Below are positions 8,048 through 15,517 of a stretch of DNA of 64,000 bases, in pieces; position 1 is the first letter of the stretch, and each line of letters begins with the position of its first letter. A program made the translations under genes and the position numbers. The DNA is from Denitrovibrio acetiphilus DSM 12809 (GTDB lineage: Bacteria; Chrysiogenota; Deferribacteres; Deferribacterales; Geovibrionaceae): positions 434,001-498,000 of the forward strand of contig NC_013943.1 of assembly GCF_000025725.1 (NCBI RefSeq), read 5' to 3'. The notes under the pieces are model-generated. The model worked only from the letters and a program-made list of their open reading frames with translations, did not search any database and was not told the origin of the DNA.

Positions 8048-8805
8048 TATTTACCACCCTGTGTTTTTAAGAGGGCTGTTGATGATATCCCCTCCTGATC
8101 GTGAAGTCTTCTGAAAAGCTCAGTGTGCAGTCTCGCACTGGAAAGAAGCTCTTCCTTATGCATATCTGATGCACCAGAAAGCTCGAATATTTTTTCTATC
8201 TTTTCTCCTACAGTCATCCATGTTTCCTTATCTATAACACTACTGATTTTGTCGCTTGGCATTTTTACTTTTTTAGAGCTTGTGATGGCGTAATAATTAC
8301 CCATATTATCCAGAATGCCCAGCTCAGCCCAGAGGCTCATTTCAGGGCAATAGAGGTCGAAATACCAGTTTCCGTATTTTTTCACACGCACACTGGCAAG
8401 TTCGTCAATTTTGCTGCCGTCACTTTGATAAACTTTGAGTATAAAAACAGGTTTTGTGATGCTCAGTCTGGAGCAATATTCATCAACTGTTTTATCAGAA
8501 ACTTCCCAATATACATACTCCTTTTTCGGGTTTACCGGAAGAAGAACGACTGTGTCCAGATTATATTTGTCCGGAATAGGGAATTCAGGTTTTTTAACAG
8601 GCTCGGGTGCAGGTTTTTCAGGCATGGCACTGGTTACTGTTTCAGAAGAAGAACTTGTCTGTGGTGCTTTAACAGGTGTGACAGTGTCCTCATATTTGGA
8701 CAATGCGGCTAAGAGTTTATCTTTGGTCATCCTGCTTCTGTTTTTAATGTCATATTTTTTTGCCAGCTCATATAGCTCTGTTTTGGTCATTTTATTAAGG
8801 TTCAT
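8047..8805 (-). CDS. DUF4912 protein with N-terminal Rho-N/SAP-like helix motif
   Basis: 252 residues from the ATG at 8805, which has GGAGG five bases upstream; a longer frame lacks a ribosome site. The N-terminal ~40 residues (MTKTELYELAKKYDIKNRSR) look like the small Rho-N/SAP helical domain. A proline- and serine-rich linker follows, then a DUF4912 domain with the hallmark VLLPVNPKKEYVYWEVS and WYFDLYCPEMSLWAELG segments. DUF4912 is carbohydrate-binding-like in appearance, but no biochemical role is established to my knowledge. Its position between glycogen synthase (11-nt overlap) and the GH57 branching enzyme points to alpha-glucan metabolism. Confidence 0.8.
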   Translation of the reverse strand: MNLNKMTKTELYELAKKYDIKNRSRMTKDKLLAALSKYEDTVTPVKAPQTSSSSETVTSAMPEKPAPEPVKKPEFPIPDKYNLDTVVLLPVNPKKEYVYWEVSDKTVDEYCSRLSITKPVFILKVYQSDGSKIDELASVRVKKYGNWYFDLYCPEMSLWAELGILDNMGNYYAITSSKKVKMPSDKISSVIDKETWMTVGEKIEKIFELSGASDMHKEELLSSARLHTELFRRLHDQEGISSTALLKTQGGK

Positions 8806-10222
8806 AGCTGCCTCCGAGCAATCTCCTGTATAGTTCCATATATTTTTTTGATGCAGTTTTGCAGGAGAAATCAATCTGCATCACACGCTCAATACACTCT
8901 AATAATATAGGCTTATTCTCAAAAAATGCTACTGCTCTCATTATCTGTTTCTGGACTTCATGACGGCTGTATTCGTCGATAAAAAAGCCGTATCCGCCGT
9001 CACTTATATCTTTTACTGTATCTATGTGACCGCCTGTGCGGCTGACCACAGGCAAAGCTCCGTAGCGCATCCCTTTAATATGGCTGTTCCCGCTTGGTTC
9101 GTACTGAGACGGTCGCAGTACGAAGTCAGCAGCACCATAGGCAAGGTGAGTCATCTTTTCATTGAAACCTATAAATGTGAACATATTGTTATGTCTGTTT
9201 GCAATATCTTTAAACCCTGAACACAGGTGTGATTCCCCATACCCGAAAAAGGCAAAATTAGCTTCCAGTCCGGACAAGTCTGCGGCAGACTGAGAGATAA
9301 GCTCCAGCCCTTTACGCTCGCTGAATTTTGTATCTACTAGAAAGATTGGTCTGTCTTCACCTTTCAATCCGGTCTCATTAAGGAATGCTTTTTTGTTTAT
9401 CTGTTTCGCGTCAATGTTTTCCGAACAGAACATAGCAGCGAGATAATTATCATTCAGCGGGTTGTATTTGTCAAAGTCAATTCCGTCAAATATCCCTTCC
9501 AGTTTATGTGCCATATCAGCCATTAATAGACCCAGCCCCTGAGAATGTTCTTCAGTTTTTATCTCTTCGGCGTAGGTGGGGCTCGGAACTGTAACATAAT
9601 CTGAGTGCACCATGCCGCCTTTCATAAGGCTTATCCCTTCGTAGTATTCCAGCTCTTCTATGTTGTAAACATTCCACGGCAATCCCAGCGCCTGTATGCT
9701 GAACTTGTTAAATATCCCCTGATAAGAGATGTCGTGTACTGTGAAGACTATTTTAGATTTTATATCTTCATAGTACAGATTGCGGTAAACGGGTATAAGA
9801 CCTGTCGGCCATTCATGACAGTGTATAATGTCGGGGTTGACAGCCATTTTCCGCATGTATTCCAGTGTGGCGAGAGAGAACATACCGAACCTTATGTCGT
9901 TGTCAGAATAGTCAAAATCACCAGAGCCGTATATCTGTCTTCTGCCGTACATTTCGTCATTACGCATGAAAACATAACGCACTCCTTCCTTTATTGTTGT
10001 GTAGATATCAAAGCAGTATCTTGAACCGCCTGCTGTAACAGAAACACTCCCTTCTTCCTGGCAGCTGTTTCCGCATGTCATGACAGAGAGATACATTGGG
10101 GAAATCACAAGGACTTCAGCACCGCTTGCCGAAATACCTTTTGCAAGTCCTGCAACGGCATCACCCAGTATCCCTGTTCTGGAGAAGGGGGTTACCTCGC
10201 TTGTTATGATAGCTACTTTCAC
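8795..10222 (-). CDS. glgA: Glycogen synthase, GT5 family
   Basis: 475 residues with a starch-synthase catalytic domain and a GT1-like C-terminal half. It transfers glucose from a nucleotide sugar to the non-reducing end of an alpha-1,4-glucan. Key features are the N-terminal MKVAIITSEVTPFS start, HCHEWPTGLIPVY in the middle, and RPSQYEPSGNSHIKGMRYGA with RTGG near the C-terminus. The usual K-x-G-G-L donor loop reads RTGIL here (R15, I18), an unusual substitution. It overlaps galT by 4 nt upstream and the DUF4912 gene downstream. No glgC accompanies it; the nucleotidyltransferase fusion at 15518 may supply the donor. Confidence 0.9.
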   Translation of the reverse strand: MKVAIITSEVTPFSRTGILGDAVAGLAKGISASGAEVLVISPMYLSVMTCGNSCQEEGSVSVTAGGSRYCFDIYTTIKEGVRYVFMRNDEMYGRRQIYGSGDFDYSDNDIRFGMFSLATLEYMRKMAVNPDIIHCHEWPTGLIPVYRNLYYEDIKSKIVFTVHDISYQGIFNKFSIQALGLPWNVYNIEELEYYEGISLMKGGMVHSDYVTVPSPTYAEEIKTEEHSQGLGLLMADMAHKLEGIFDGIDFDKYNPLNDNYLAAMFCSENIDAKQINKKAFLNETGLKGEDRPIFLVDTKFSERKGLELISQSAADLSGLEANFAFFGYGESHLCSGFKDIANRHNNMFTFIGFNEKMTHLAYGAADFVLRPSQYEPSGNSHIKGMRYGALPVVSRTGGHIDTVKDISDGGYGFFIDEYSRHEVQKQIMRAVAFFENKPILLECIERVMQIDFSCKTASKKYMELYRRLLGGSYEP

Positions 10223-11238
10223 TTCCCGGTACCTCTGAGATACTGCGCTGCACTTTCCGGTGCAACAGGGTTAATATAGAATCCTGTCCCTGACTCGAAT
10301 CCGGCAACTCCGGACAGTCTCGGTGTAATTTCTATGTGCCAGTGGAAATCTTCTTTTATGCTTGCCCAGTAGCCTGGCTGTGACGGTCTTTTAACCACCG
10401 GTGGTGAAGTATGAACCACCATATTAAAAGGAGGATCCTCCAGGCAGTTGTAAAGCCTGCTGAAAACTTCTCTGGTTATGTCAGCCAGACCGGACATTTC
10501 GCCTTCATCTGTCTCTGCAAAGCAATGATTATGTCGTTTCGGAAATATATTTATTTCAAAAGGGAGAGCAGATGCATACGGGCAGAGCGCAACAAAGTCC
10601 TGATTTTCGTATATAATGCGTTTATTCTCGTTCTTTTCCTGATCCAGTATGTCGCAGAAGAGGCATCTCTCTTTTGTCTGAAAGTGTTTCAGAGCAGCAG
10701 AGAGTTTTGTCTTTACGACATTAGGTGTGACAGGCAGAGCTATTATCTGCGAATGGGGGTGCTCTATGGCAGCTCCTGCAAGCAGTCCGTAGTTTTTGAA
10801 CGGCATAATATAGCGGAACCGCGTATCCTTTTTCAGATCCAGCATACGTTCTTTGAACGTAACGAAAAGGTTGAAAAGAATCTGTTCCGTATAGCTGCCC
10901 GGGTTTATGTTGTGCTTTGGTGTTTCTATAACAACTTCGTGCGCACCCACAGCGTTGACAGCGTCATATATGCCGTGTCCTGTTCTTTTCAGGTCACCCT
11001 CAATTCGGAAAGCTGGATATCTGTTCGGCACAACACGGGTAAGCCATTCACTGTCTTTTTTTAGTGAAAATATTTCATTTCCGGCTTTTTCTTCATTTCC
11101 TCTGCAAAACGGGCACACGGATATTTCATCTTTTCTGAATTCCAGACGTTTAACGAGGAAATCATCCGGTTTTCTGCTTCGGTCTGTTGCAATTACAGAC
11201 CAGATTTGTTTTACAGGGTCGTACCTAAGTTCAGACAT
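10219..11238 (-). CDS. galT: Galactose-1-phosphate uridylyltransferase family protein
   Basis: 339 residues of the HIT superfamily. A CPFC zinc-type motif at 42-45 and the active-site HPHSQ at 160-164 (H162 would be the uridylylated histidine) are present, and the C-terminal domain ends with a HWHIEITPR segment. The family exchanges UMP between UDP-glucose and galactose-1-phosphate, though some members act as ADP- or UDP-glucose phosphorylases. Within a glycogen-type cluster, interconverting hexose phosphates and NDP-hexoses is the reasonable job. It overlaps glgA by 4 nt. Confidence 0.88.
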   Translation of the reverse strand: MSELRYDPVKQIWSVIATDRSRKPDDFLVKRLEFRKDEISVCPFCRGNEEKAGNEIFSLKKDSEWLTRVVPNRYPAFRIEGDLKRTGHGIYDAVNAVGAHEVVIETPKHNINPGSYTEQILFNLFVTFKERMLDLKKDTRFRYIMPFKNYGLLAGAAIEHPHSQIIALPVTPNVVKTKLSAALKHFQTKERCLFCDILDQEKNENKRIIYENQDFVALCPYASALPFEINIFPKRHNHCFAETDEGEMSGLADITREVFSRLYNCLEDPPFNMVVHTSPPVVKRPSQPGYWASIKEDFHWHIEITPRLSGVAGFESGTGFYINPVAPESAAQYLRGTGK

Positions 11239-11245
11239 TTTTCAC

Positions 11246-13285
11246 CTATAACAGTTCTATGCTGCCCTTTATGTTGATCCCGCCGTTCATTTCGAAAGGG
11301 ACGAGGATGCATATACCCTGATCGGTAAGGTCAGCACCGCTCTCTGACTGGGAGAGGGTTTTGGTCGTGTATGCGAACATCTCCACAGAGCTGTTAAAAT
11401 TGATTTTAACACATTTTGGAGTATTTGTGTCTTTTAATGTGAATTTTTCGGATTTTCCGAAACTGCCTTCTGAGACCGGTATTTCGTTTATTGTAGCTTC
11501 TGACATGTTGTTCAGATGAAAGTTCAGCTCCATGACGTAACATATGTCCAGCTTGTTTTTTATATCAATCTCAAAATTAAGTGAGTTTTTGACAGGTTTG
11601 AAAGCTTTTCTAATGTTTATACTGTGTTTTACGCCGTTTTTATATATACCGCCGTCACGGGTGAATGCTACGGATGTTTTTTCTGTTTTCATATCAGCAG
11701 GCTGGTTGGCAAAGTCACCCATTTCAGTGAATGTCACTTTTTCAAAGGCTTCTAAGTCAAATTCTGCTACAAAATGGTCAATAAAGCTGTTTTTGTTATG
11801 CCAGTCAAACACCAGATGTTTTCTGTATTCTTCATCAACTTTAGCTTTACCGTCATGGATATTTGCTATCGCTTCATCATTTGTTTCGATATTTTCGGAT
11901 TCCTCCGGGGCTGCAAAAAGTTTTTCGTGATATGCCTCTTTTCTGCGTGCCAGTGTGTTCAGAAAGTTAAAGAGATTATCTTTATCTTCCAGTGATGTAA
12001 GCTGCCCGCAATCCCTTGACACAAACATGTAATTCGTTGATTGGGTTCTTATATACGCTTCGTCATATCCGTCGTAGTCAAAGTCGCCGGTTTCCACCGA
12101 TGGAAACTTCATGCCTGAAACTTCCTCCAGCCGTTTTTCGGCCTCTATGATAAAACGGTATGCGTTATTTCTGAGATTAGGAAGGTATAGTCCGCCAAAT
12201 ATCCCATGCCAGAGTACATCGTTGCACTGAGCCTTATAAAGAGCGTCCAGAAGCTGCAGGTCGCCTGATTCGTTAGCTTTTTTGCTCAGTGACACAGTTC
12301 TTTTGTGTATGCGGTTGGATTCAGGGTATTTTACGAGAAAGTTTTTCCAGATCCCCCCTTTGACAAATACTTTAGTGGTGTCGTCTTCATGGGTTTTCTC
12401 TAACTCTCGTATGACGTTTTCCATCTGTAGGGTTCTTTCGGAAAAGAGTGACCATTCCCCCATTTCAAAGTATGAGACAGTGGGCAGGTAAGTTATCTGA
12501 GCTGGTTTCTGCTCTTTTACAGTGTCTTTGAAGAGGGCAAACTCAGAGTGTCCGGATTCGGTCACGGCGTCTATAAAGTCCGACAGCCAGCCTTTTTCAT
12601 AAACCCATTCGTGAGTTTCCGGCCAGAGTCCGAATTTCTCCCCATCGTCAAAGATAGTTATGGATTTCCCACCGGCTTCCTGCACACTCCTGAGATAGTC
12701 CGCAACTTCATCTGCCGGTTTGAACGGTGTAAGGTATCTCAGCTTTTCACTTATGGGGAATATCAGCATTTCGTGCCCGTCCTGCTCAGTTTTGAAGTGT
12801 GTGTGGAGCATAGACTCATAAAAACCTGCGGCTATGAAATGGTAGTCGTCAACTATCACATATTCTATCCCTACTTCTGCACAGTCAGGGATTATGGAGC
12901 TGTCCCATACCCGCTCGGTTAGCCAGAGTCCCTTTGGGCTGACCTTAAAGTTATCTTCTATGAAACCATTCAGTTTTCTGATCTGCTCCCGTCTGTCTTT
13001 CGAAGGGATAGAGGCGAGGACAGGTTCGTAGTATCCGCCGGAGAAAAATTCTGCCTGATCGCTGTCTGTCGCCTGTTTCATCATGCTGAAAAGCTTGCTG
13101 TGGTTGTTTTTTATATATTCAAGGAGCCATCCGCTGTAGTGAACGCTGAACCTGAAGTCCGGCTTGGTGAGTGCAACCTCGAAATAGGGGAGGTAGCTCT
13201 TTTCTACTGCATAGTCAACAACGTGATAAAAATTTTCTACTGGCTGATGGCAGTGTATCCCCAGATGTACAGGTAGTTTTTTCAT
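11246..13285 (-). CDS. GH57 4-alpha-glucanotransferase-like enzyme
   Basis: 679 residues. The start MKKLPVHLGIHCHQPVENFYHV and the catalytic pair E124 (GLWLTERVWD) and D214 (IFDDGEKFG) fall at the positions of the Thermococcus litoralis 4-alpha-glucanotransferase (E123/D214). A C-terminal beta-rich DUF1925/DUF1926-like domain follows. It probably remodels or debranches linear glucans in the cytoplasm, as no signal peptide is seen. It lies 7 nt upstream of galT and about 150 nt downstream of another GH57 gene of clearly different type. Alpha-amylase activity is an alternative. Confidence 0.85.
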   Translation of the reverse strand: MKKLPVHLGIHCHQPVENFYHVVDYAVEKSYLPYFEVALTKPDFRFSVHYSGWLLEYIKNNHSKLFSMMKQATDSDQAEFFSGGYYEPVLASIPSKDRREQIRKLNGFIEDNFKVSPKGLWLTERVWDSSIIPDCAEVGIEYVIVDDYHFIAAGFYESMLHTHFKTEQDGHEMLIFPISEKLRYLTPFKPADEVADYLRSVQEAGGKSITIFDDGEKFGLWPETHEWVYEKGWLSDFIDAVTESGHSEFALFKDTVKEQKPAQITYLPTVSYFEMGEWSLFSERTLQMENVIRELEKTHEDDTTKVFVKGGIWKNFLVKYPESNRIHKRTVSLSKKANESGDLQLLDALYKAQCNDVLWHGIFGGLYLPNLRNNAYRFIIEAEKRLEEVSGMKFPSVETGDFDYDGYDEAYIRTQSTNYMFVSRDCGQLTSLEDKDNLFNFLNTLARRKEAYHEKLFAAPEESENIETNDEAIANIHDGKAKVDEEYRKHLVFDWHNKNSFIDHFVAEFDLEAFEKVTFTEMGDFANQPADMKTEKTSVAFTRDGGIYKNGVKHSINIRKAFKPVKNSLNFEIDIKNKLDICYVMELNFHLNNMSEATINEIPVSEGSFGKSEKFTLKDTNTPKCVKINFNSSVEMFAYTTKTLSQSESGADLTDQGICILVPFEMNGGINIKGSIELL

Positions 13286-13321
13286 TTATTATTTCTCCAG
13301 TGTCACAACTTTAATAAGTAA

Positions 13322-13356
13322 TCTCTTGCCATTACGAACGGAGTGAAGCAGTTTTT
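13322..13356. repeat. REP-like element (degenerate)
   Basis: The 148-nt gap between two GH57 genes contains a segment CATTACGAACGGAGTGAAGC-like in sequence, related to the elements at 2648 and 42533. A second feature of the same gap is a hairpin with arms ACAGGG and CCCTGT around 13385-13415, lacking a good T run. Confidence 0.4.
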
Positions 13357-13433
13357 CCAGTTAAATCAGTATTTCTGACTTTCACAGGGTTACTTCGTAA
13401 ATTAGTGTGCCCTGTAATTATTTTTGCTCCGGT

Positions 13434-15512
13434 TTAAGCTATCCAGTCCTTTTCGAAGTCTATGCTGAAGTCTATCTGAACCGTGTTATAGAGTGGTGCG
13501 ACCTCAACCACCGTCCGTCCTTTTTTCAGGCGGAAGATGATATCGGCTTTGTCAGGCTTATCTCCAAGTTCGTTCAGAGGGATCAGAGCCTCGAATACAT
13601 CTCTCGCACAGCAGTTTTCTTCGCAGTCTTTCAATATGAAGCTGAAAGTGCGTGTAGTATCTGTGGTTATCTCCATTTCAAGCTCGTAATCCATATTTAT
13701 TACACGATTAAAAGTTCCGTCTATGCGGAGATATAGGTTCTTTTTGTCAAACCCGAAGTAGAGCAGCCCTAAAGTGTTGCCGGATGCTGTCATAGCCCCT
13801 GCATCAAATTTCAGGTCAAATTTCCCTGCACCGATCCACTCGTAAAAGCTTGTAATGCGCCCGTCAATAGTTGGGGTGAAGAGGGTGGCTGGCTTTTTCA
13901 GCATCCCTGTTCTGTGGCTTTTTTTAATTGCTCTTGTTACGTCTGTGGGTACTTTTTCCCCCATAAGCTCGTATATGTTTGCAATATGCCCTCTGAACAG
14001 TTTGTCAAAAGTGTCTGACTGAAGGCTGAAGTGGTCATCGCCGTACCACCAGAACCAGTCAGAACCTTCTGCTATGAAAAGTTCCTTTCTGATCTGCTCT
14101 GTGTTTTCCAGTGTATCCTTTTTGGTCTGAAAGCGTTTATGTGCATCTGCAAGGAGCCTCCACGCTTCATTCTTTTCGTCGTGCCCCATCCATGTAGTGA
14201 AGTTAGCATATATCCATGAGCCTGCACGTATCTTTGCCGGGCGGTGCTCGGGAGTGTCGCTTTCACAAGCTTCGCTCATGGTGAGGGTTTCTATCCAGTT
14301 ACACGCCTCCAGCCTGCTGTAGAGCAGAGTGAAAAACTTATAAGCATTTTCTGGATAAAATTCCCATGCGTTTTCGCCATCCAGTATTACTGGCACTATT
14401 GGTGAAAAATCGCATGAATCGAATATCTCTGACATCTTTTCCATGAAATCATCAACAGCCCTTTCAGCGTCCCATCCGGAATATGTGAATCCCATGAGAT
14501 CGGAAAGTTCTTTATCGCGAAAGAATATATGGATATCTCCAGATGATGAAGGGAAAATATGTTTTTTGTATAAGGTTTTGCGGTTGTCTTCATTCCGCAG
14601 GTCTGCCCCGATGGAACTTGCCAGAACATCTTCGTCGCTGGCTATCCACTTTATGCCGTTCTGTGCAAACAGCGCTGCTGCCTTTTCGCTTATGCTCCCT
14701 TCTGCGGGCCACATCCCGTTTGGCTTTTGCCCAAACTCACTTTCGTAATAGCTAATGGCACTTCTGACATGCTGTTCAGCGTCGGCAGAAAAGTCAGTAT
14801 TGATGCTCGCCATACTTATCTGGGGGAGTGCTTCTTTTGCACTTTTAGGCTCCAGAAGAATAGGCAGTATCGGGTGATAGAAAGGCGTTGCAGAAACTTC
14901 TATCTTCCCCTGATGCTGAAGCTCTCTGTAAAGGGGGACAATGTCTGATATGAAATCCGCAAGTGCTTCCAGAAGCTCTGTTTTGTCACTGTGAGAGAAA
15001 TGCCTTCCTTTCTTGATAAGGGTCTGGACAATTTCCAGTTTTTCCCGTGTGAAAACACCGCACCAGCTTATCAGATAGAGCACCTGCATGTCAGTTAACT
15101 CTTCATCGGAGTAGTTAAGTTCTGCTGTGCGGAAGATATCTGTGTCACCCTTTCTATCGTAGAGTTCTTTATATCTGCGCAGCGGTGTGACCATATTTTT
15201 ATAGTTTGCCATAAAGAGCTGCGGAACCAGAACTTCTTTCTCTTCGCGGGTAAGAATAGCGGTTTCCTTCTGTATAAGCTGTAAAAATGTGTCTGCCACA
15301 TCAGTTTTTTCATAATCCTTCAGCTGGACAAGGAGCGACGGTACAAGGTTGTATGTGCCCTTTATGTTATGGACACTGTGGTAGTAAGGCAGCTCATAAT
15401 AGTCCTTCAGCCCATGGAGATATACCCACGGCATATGATATGAGCCGTCGAGATCGTCTTTGTAATATGGCTGGTGCATATGCCATAAAAAGCAGAGCCT
15501 CAGCTTTTTCAT
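13434..15512 (-). CDS. GH57 amylase/amylopullulanase-type glycoside hydrolase
   Basis: 692 residues. The N-terminus KLRLCFLWHMHQPYYKD is the classic GH57 first motif. The nucleophile is E271 in GMWPAEGSIS and the acid/base is D378 in VPVILDGENAWEFY, the pattern of amylopullulanase and AmyA-type members. The last ~140 residues form an immunoglobulin-like or carbohydrate-binding appendage. There is no signal peptide, so it acts inside the cell on stored glucan. Its stop is 148 nt upstream of the next gene and its start is 5 nt after the nucleotidyltransferase fusion. Confidence 0.86.
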   Translation of the reverse strand: MKKLRLCFLWHMHQPYYKDDLDGSYHMPWVYLHGLKDYYELPYYHSVHNIKGTYNLVPSLLVQLKDYEKTDVADTFLQLIQKETAILTREEKEVLVPQLFMANYKNMVTPLRRYKELYDRKGDTDIFRTAELNYSDEELTDMQVLYLISWCGVFTREKLEIVQTLIKKGRHFSHSDKTELLEALADFISDIVPLYRELQHQGKIEVSATPFYHPILPILLEPKSAKEALPQISMASINTDFSADAEQHVRSAISYYESEFGQKPNGMWPAEGSISEKAAALFAQNGIKWIASDEDVLASSIGADLRNEDNRKTLYKKHIFPSSSGDIHIFFRDKELSDLMGFTYSGWDAERAVDDFMEKMSEIFDSCDFSPIVPVILDGENAWEFYPENAYKFFTLLYSRLEACNWIETLTMSEACESDTPEHRPAKIRAGSWIYANFTTWMGHDEKNEAWRLLADAHKRFQTKKDTLENTEQIRKELFIAEGSDWFWWYGDDHFSLQSDTFDKLFRGHIANIYELMGEKVPTDVTRAIKKSHRTGMLKKPATLFTPTIDGRITSFYEWIGAGKFDLKFDAGAMTASGNTLGLLYFGFDKKNLYLRIDGTFNRVINMDYELEMEITTDTTRTFSFILKDCEENCCARDVFEALIPLNELGDKPDKADIIFRLKKGRTVVEVAPLYNTVQIDFSIDFEKDWIA

Positions 15513-15517
15513 ATTTG

